Of a DNA stretch of 64,000 bases, positions 59,863 to 64,000 are shown one piece after another. A program made the translations under genes and the position numbers. Origin of the DNA: an uncultured Collinsella sp. Lineage in GTDB: Bacteria > Actinomycetota > Coriobacteriia > Coriobacteriales > Coriobacteriaceae. The DNA is taken from the NCBI GenBank assembly GCA_902470365.1, contig CABRFZ010000009.1, forward strand, positions 1 to 64,000, read 5' to 3'. The notes below the pieces were generated by a model. The model searched no databases. It had not been told where the DNA came from and saw nothing but the letters and a program-made list of their open reading frames with translations. Each line of letters opens with the position of its first letter. Position 1 is the stretch's first letter.

Positions 59863-62289
59863 CTACGCGTGCCAGATCTCGTCGCGGTACTCGCGAATGG
59901 TGCGGTCGCTCGAGAACCAGCCGGAGGAGGCGGTGTTGAGCAGCGCCTTGCGGTTCCAGGTCTCCTGGTCGCCATAGCTGCCGGTGAGCTTCTCCCACGC
60001 ATCCACGTAGCTGCGGAAATCGGCCATGACAAGGTCGGGGTCGTTGTTGTTCATGAGCTCGTTGTAGATGCTCTCGAAGTTGCCCGAAAGACCCGCAAAG
60101 GTGTTGTCCTTGAGCTCGTCCATCACGCGGCCCAGACGCTCGCGGTCGCCGTTGAGGGTATCCCACGCAAAGTAGCTGTTGGATGCCCAGAGCTGCTCGA
60201 CCTCGGGAGCGGTCAGGCCAAAGATGGCCTCGTTCTCGCGGCCGGCCAGGTCGGCGATCTCGATGTTGGCGCCGTCGAGGGTGCCCAGCGTAATGGCGCC
60301 GTTCATCATGAGCTTCATGTTGGACGTGCCCGAGGCCTCCTTGCCGGCCGTGGAGATCTGCTCAGAGATCTCGGCGGCGGGGTAGATGAGCTGGGCGTTG
60401 CTCACGCGGAAGTTGGGGATAAAGCAGACCTTCATGACCTCGTTGACGCGGGCATCGTTGTTGATGACGTCGGCCACGGAGTTAATGAGGCGGATGGTCT
60501 CCTTGGCGAAGGTGTAGCTCGAGGCAGCCTTGCCGCTAAAGATGAAGGTCGTCGGCGTCACGTGGAAGTTGGGATCGGCGATGCGACGGTTGTAGATGTC
60601 CATCACCTTCATGATGTTCATGAGCTGGCGCTTGTAGGCATGGAAACGCTTGACCTGAACATCGAAGACGGTGTTGGGGTCAATGACCAGACCGGTCTCG
60701 GCCTTAACGTAAGCGGCCAGGCGCTCCTTGTTGGCGCGCTTGGAGGCACCCACGGCCTTCAGGAACTCGGTGTCGTCCTTAAACTCCTTGAGCTTTTCCA
60801 GCTCAAAGGCGTCCTTGAGCCAGCCATCGCCAATAGCATCGGTGACGAGCTTGGCGTAGGTGGGGTTGGCCTCGGCAAAGAAGCGACGGTGCGAGATGCC
60901 GTTGGTCTTGTTATTGAACTTCTCGGGCGTCAGGGCATAGAAGTCCTTGAGCACGATGTTCTTGATGATGTCGGAGTGAATCTTTGCCACGCCGTTGACG
61001 CTGTGACTGCAGATTACGGACAGGTTGGCCATGCGAATCTCGCCGTCCCACAGAATGGCGGTCTGGCGCAGACGCTCCTGCCAGCCCTCCTGCGTGGTGT
61101 CGAACGACTCGTGCCAACGACGGCTGATCTCGTCGATGATCTGGTACACGCGGGGGAGGAGCTTGGAGAACGTGCCGATGGGCCATTTCTCCAGAGCCTC
61201 GGGCAGGATGGTGTGGTTGGTGTAGCTCACGACCTGCGTCACGATGTTCCAGGCGTCGTCCCACTCGAGCTTCTTCTCGTCGATCAGGATACGCATGAGC
61301 TCGGGGCCGCACATGGCGGGGTGCGTGTCGTTGGTGTGGATGGCCACAAACTGCGGCAGCAGCTCCCAGTTCTCGCCGTGCTCCTTCTCAAAGGTGTCGA
61401 GCAGGCTGTAGATGCCGGCCGAGACAAACAGGTACTCCTGCTTTAGGCGCAGCAGACGGCCGTGCTCGCCGGCGTCGTTGGGGTAGAGGATGGCGCTGAT
61501 GGCCTCGGCCTCGGCGCGCTCGGCATCGGCCAGGGCATAGTCGCCGCGGTTGAAGGCCTCCAGGTCAAAGTGCTCCTCGACCGGCTCGGCGGCCCAGACG
61601 CGCAGCTTGTTGACGGTCTCGCCGGCATAGCCCACGACGGGGATGTCATAAGGGACGGCCAGGATGTCCTGCGTGTCCACCGTGCGGTAGAACGTGCGGC
61701 CGTTCTCCTCAAAGCCCTCAACATGGCCACCAAACTTGATGGTCACGGCCTTATCCTGACGGCGGACCTCCCAGGGATAGCCGTGGGTGAGCCACTCGTC
61801 GGTGGCCTCGACCTGGCTACCGTTAACGATCTCCTGCTTAAACAGGCCGTAGCGGTAACGCATGCCGTTGCCGTAGCCGGCAATGCCTTCGGCTGCCATG
61901 GAATCCAGGAAGCATGCGGCCAGACGGCCCAGGCCACCGTTGCCCAGAGCCGGATCGGGCTCCTGGTTCTCGATGACGGACAGGTCGAAGCCCATGTCAT
62001 CGAGCGCCTCGGCGACCATGTCGCGCACGCCAAAGTTGAGCAGGTAGTTGTCGAGCAGGCGGCCGATTAAAAACTCGATCGAGAAGTAGTACACGCGCTT
62101 TTTGCCCTCGGCGGTGGCGCGAGCGTCGCTCTTGGTGGCAACGGTGCGGGCCTTCTCGGCCACGAGCTTGGCCAGGGCGTTAAAGCGATCGAGGTCGCTG
62201 GCGGCTTCGACGCTCTTGCCACTGATGCTCATGACGGCATCGCGATAGAGCTCGGTAAACTCCTGCTTGTTGTCGAAGATCTTATTCAT
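59863..62289 (-). CDS. glgP: Glycogen phosphorylase
   Basis: This 808-residue PLP enzyme releases glucose 1-phosphate from glycogen ends. It has VYYFSIEFLIGRLLDNYLLN, the NGGLGRLAACFLDSMA segment and the PLP-lysine motif EASGTSNMKLMMNGA with LGTLDGANIEI. The length is standard for bacterial GH-independent GT35 phosphorylases. No low-complexity tail is present, unlike GlgA and GlgB beside it. GGAAAGGAA lies before the start. Its gap to glgB (94 bases) contains a short GC-rich palindrome (CGCCCC/GGGGCG) and no gene. Confidence 0.96.
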   Translation of the reverse strand: MNKIFDNKQEFTELYRDAVMSISGKSVEAASDLDRFNALAKLVAEKARTVATKSDARATAEGKKRVYYFSIEFLIGRLLDNYLLNFGVRDMVAEALDDMGFDLSVIENQEPDPALGNGGLGRLAACFLDSMAAEGIAGYGNGMRYRYGLFKQEIVNGSQVEATDEWLTHGYPWEVRRQDKAVTIKFGGHVEGFEENGRTFYRTVDTQDILAVPYDIPVVGYAGETVNKLRVWAAEPVEEHFDLEAFNRGDYALADAERAEAEAISAILYPNDAGEHGRLLRLKQEYLFVSAGIYSLLDTFEKEHGENWELLPQFVAIHTNDTHPAMCGPELMRILIDEKKLEWDDAWNIVTQVVSYTNHTILPEALEKWPIGTFSKLLPRVYQIIDEISRRWHESFDTTQEGWQERLRQTAILWDGEIRMANLSVICSHSVNGVAKIHSDIIKNIVLKDFYALTPEKFNNKTNGISHRRFFAEANPTYAKLVTDAIGDGWLKDAFELEKLKEFKDDTEFLKAVGASKRANKERLAAYVKAETGLVIDPNTVFDVQVKRFHAYKRQLMNIMKVMDIYNRRIADPNFHVTPTTFIFSGKAASSYTFAKETIRLINSVADVINNDARVNEVMKVCFIPNFRVSNAQLIYPAAEISEQISTAGKEASGTSNMKLMMNGAITLGTLDGANIEIADLAGRENEAIFGLTAPEVEQLWASNSYFAWDTLNGDRERLGRVMDELKDNTFAGLSGNFESIYNELMNNNDPDLVMADFRSYVDAWEKLTGSYGDQETWNRKALLNTASSGWFSSDRTIREYRDEIWHA

Positions 62290-62383
62290 ACGTTCCTTTC
62301 CCCCGGGGATGTTTCTCCCGGAACGGTTATGACTTGTATCCTACGCCCCCACGGGGCGGGTAATTACAGGTGTAACGGCTTTG

Positions 62384-64000
62384 TTACGCATCCTTAGGTG
62401 ATGACTTAGCAGAAGCAGACTTGGCCTTGGTAGCGGCCTTTTTGGCAGCCGGTTTCTTGGTCGCGGAAGCCTTAGCAGCGGGCTTTGCCTTCGCCTTAGC
62501 CGGAGCCTTCTTGGCAGCCGCGGGCTTGGGCTTCACCGAGGACGTGCGCTTCTTGGGCGCAGCCTTGGGCTCCTCAACCACTGGCGGCTTGTAGCTGCTG
62601 GGACCGCGGCGCTTAAGCACCACACCAGCCAGGCCGGGCACCTTGATCTCGATGGAGTCCATCTGCCCGTTCCAGGGATAGGGCTCGCTCGAGCAGGTGT
62701 AAGGCTCCTCGCCGGCATAGCCGCTGCCGCCAAACTCGGGACGGTCGGAATCGAAGATGACCTCCCAGTCACCCTCGCGCGGCACGCCCACACGGAAGCT
62801 CTCGTAGCTCGCCGGATCAAAGTTGATCAGGATCACCAGGTCGTCGTCGATGTCCTCGCCCTGGCGCACAAAGCTCACGATGGACTGCTTGGAGTTGTCC
62901 GCATCGATCCAGGTAAAGCCGTCGTCGGTGTATCCGCGCTCGTACAGGGCGGGCTCTGCGGTGTACAGGTGATTGAGCGCCTTGATAAACGCCTGATGAT
63001 GCTTGTGAGTCTCGTACTCCTCGGTCAGGAACCACTGAATGGACTCGTAGTAGCGCCACTCAATAAACTGGCCAATCTCGTTGCCCATAAAGTTGAGCTT
63101 GGCACCGGGATGCGTCATCTGGTAGAAGGCGAGCGTGCGCAGGCCGGCAAACTGGCGCCACCAGTCGCCCGGCATGCGGCCGATGAGCGAACACTTGCCG
63201 TGCACGACCTCGTCGTGGCTCAGCGGGCAGATGAAGTTCTCGGTAAAGGCGTACATGATGGAGAACGTGAGCAGGCCGTGGTTGCCGGGGCGCCACGGAA
63301 AATCGGTCTGCATGTAGTGCAGGGTGTCGTTCATCCAGCCCATGTCCCACTTGTAGTGGAAGCCCAGGCCGCCGTCCTGCGGCGGATAGGTCACGAGTGG
63401 CCACGCGGTGGACTCCTCGGCCATCATCATCACGTCGGGGAAGTGAGCCTCCACGGCGCAGTTGACCTGACGGATAAACGCGCTGGCGTCCAGGTCCTCC
63501 TCGGTACCGTACTTGTTGAACTTCTTTTGGCCCGGATCGTCGATGCCAAAGTTGAGGTACAGCATGCTGGACACGCCGTCCATGCGAATGCCGTCCACGT
63601 GGAAGTTCTCGAGCCAGTACAGCACGTTGGAGACCAGGAAGGAGCGGACCTCTCCGCGGGCGAAGTCGAACTTGTGCGTGCCCCAGTTGGGGTGAATCTC
63701 GTGCTCAAACAGCATGTGGCCGTTAAAGGTGGCAAGGCCGTGGGAGTCGGCGCAAAAACCGCCGGGTACCCAGTCCATGATCACGCCGATGCCCGCCTCG
63801 TGGCACGCATCGATAAAGTGCATGAGCTGCTGCGGGTTGCCGTAGCGCGACGTGGCGGCGTAGTAGCCGGTCGTCTGGTAGCCCCAGGAGCCGTCGAAAG
63901 GATGCTCCATGAGCGGCATGACCTCGATATGCGTATAGCCCATATCTCGCACATAGTTCACGAGCTCCACCGACAGGTCGTCGTAGGTGTAGAACTCGCC
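62384..64000 (-). CDS. glgB: 1,4-alpha-glucan branching enzyme with a basic Lys/Ala tail (N-terminus beyond the window)
   Basis: The frame is open through position 64000, so the gene's start lies outside the window; 538 residues are visible. It is a GH13 branching enzyme with the HIEVMPLMEHPFDGSWGYQ region, VIMDWVPGGFC, the nucleophile motif VDGIRMDGVSSMLY, MMAEESTAWP and FICPLSHDEVVHGK. It makes the alpha-1,6 branches of glycogen. After the normal beta-sandwich end (VPGLAGVVLKRRGPSSYK) comes a tail of about 70 residues rich in Lys, Ala, Pro and Ser (PAAAKKAPAKAKAKPAAKA), of the same kind as the tail on GlgA. Confidence 0.93.
   Translation of the reverse strand, partial: GEFYTYDDLSVELVNYVRDMGYTHIEVMPLMEHPFDGSWGYQTTGYYAATSRYGNPQQLMHFIDACHEAGIGVIMDWVPGGFCADSHGLATFNGHMLFEHEIHPNWGTHKFDFARGEVRSFLVSNVLYWLENFHVDGIRMDGVSSMLYLNFGIDDPGQKKFNKYGTEEDLDASAFIRQVNCAVEAHFPDVMMMAEESTAWPLVTYPPQDGGLGFHYKWDMGWMNDTLHYMQTDFPWRPGNHGLLTFSIMYAFTENFICPLSHDEVVHGKCSLIGRMPGDWWRQFAGLRTLAFYQMTHPGAKLNFMGNEIGQFIEWRYYESIQWFLTEEYETHKHHQAFIKALNHLYTAEPALYERGYTDDGFTWIDADNSKQSIVSFVRQGEDIDDDLVILINFDPASYESFRVGVPREGDWEVIFDSDRPEFGGSGYAGEEPYTCSSEPYPWNGQMDSIEIKVPGLAGVVLKRRGPSSYKPPVVEEPKAAPKKRTSSVKPKPAAAKKAPAKAKAKPAAKASATKKPAAKKAATKAKSASAKSSPKDA

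Overview
This 64 kb window looks like a chromosome segment of a high-GC, anaerobic gut actinobacterium of the class Coriobacteriia, most likely Collinsella or a close relative. That placement is an inference. It rests on the mix of a PEP-dependent sugar PTS, a Firmicutes-like GlgC/GlgD glycogen locus, an iron-sulfur L-serine dehydratase, the anaerobic (cobalt-early) cobalamin pathway and strong GC-ending codon use. I could not run a database search.

Layout. (1) 1-7.1 kb is a PTS block on the + strand: a fructose-type EIIBCA permease, HPr, enzyme I, and two tandem 310-residue PfkB-family kinases. (2) 7.2-12.7 kb is mixed: CCA-adding enzyme, two identical tRNA-Glu(CUC) genes, a flippase-like membrane protein, a TetR regulator and a convergent radical SAM gene. 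(3) 12.87-34.87 kb is a cobalamin island of about 22 kb. A minus-strand arm (periplasmic-type CbiK, a lipoprotein, a BtuF-like binding protein, BtuC, BtuD) lies behind a cobalamin riboswitch. A tightly overlapping plus-strand arm holds cbiF, cbiD, a truncated cbiL, cbiG, cbiH, cbiET, cbiA, cobT, cobU, cobS, a cobU-cobC fusion, cbiB, cobD, cbiP, cobO, cbiC and cbiJ. The island is visibly richer in CG-rich codons than its surroundings and lies between two direct copies of a short repeat. (4) 34.9-42 kb, minus strand: a MacAB-type efflux set, an L,D-transpeptidase and L-serine dehydratase. (5) 42.3-51.5 kb holds housekeeping genes: metK, gltX, priA, def, fmt, rsmB and an FmdB-type zinc ribbon. 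(6) 51.6-64 kb, minus strand, is a glycogen and maltodextrin locus: a GH13-GH77 fusion, glgA, glgD, glgC, glgP and glgB, the last cut by the window edge.

The most unusual material is of three kinds. First, there are dispersed foldback repeats. Family A is a roughly 70-base foldback with conserved AAGTTGCGGTGAAATAG ends (four full copies and one half copy). Family B has a conserved core with inner and outer stems that differ in sequence between loci yet stay self-complementary at each locus (three copies with outer arms, one core-only copy inside a reading frame). Family C is a single copy here. Second, glycogen synthase carries a histone-H1-like Lys/Ala/Thr/Pro tail of about 255 residues, and the branching enzyme in the same cluster has a shorter tail of the same kind. 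Third, the cobalamin cluster is otherwise almost complete for the corrin-ring steps, but its cbiL survives only as a 77-codon C-terminal remnant and its cobalt chelatase is predicted to be exported.

I saw no CRISPR array, rRNA gene, phage gene or transposase.
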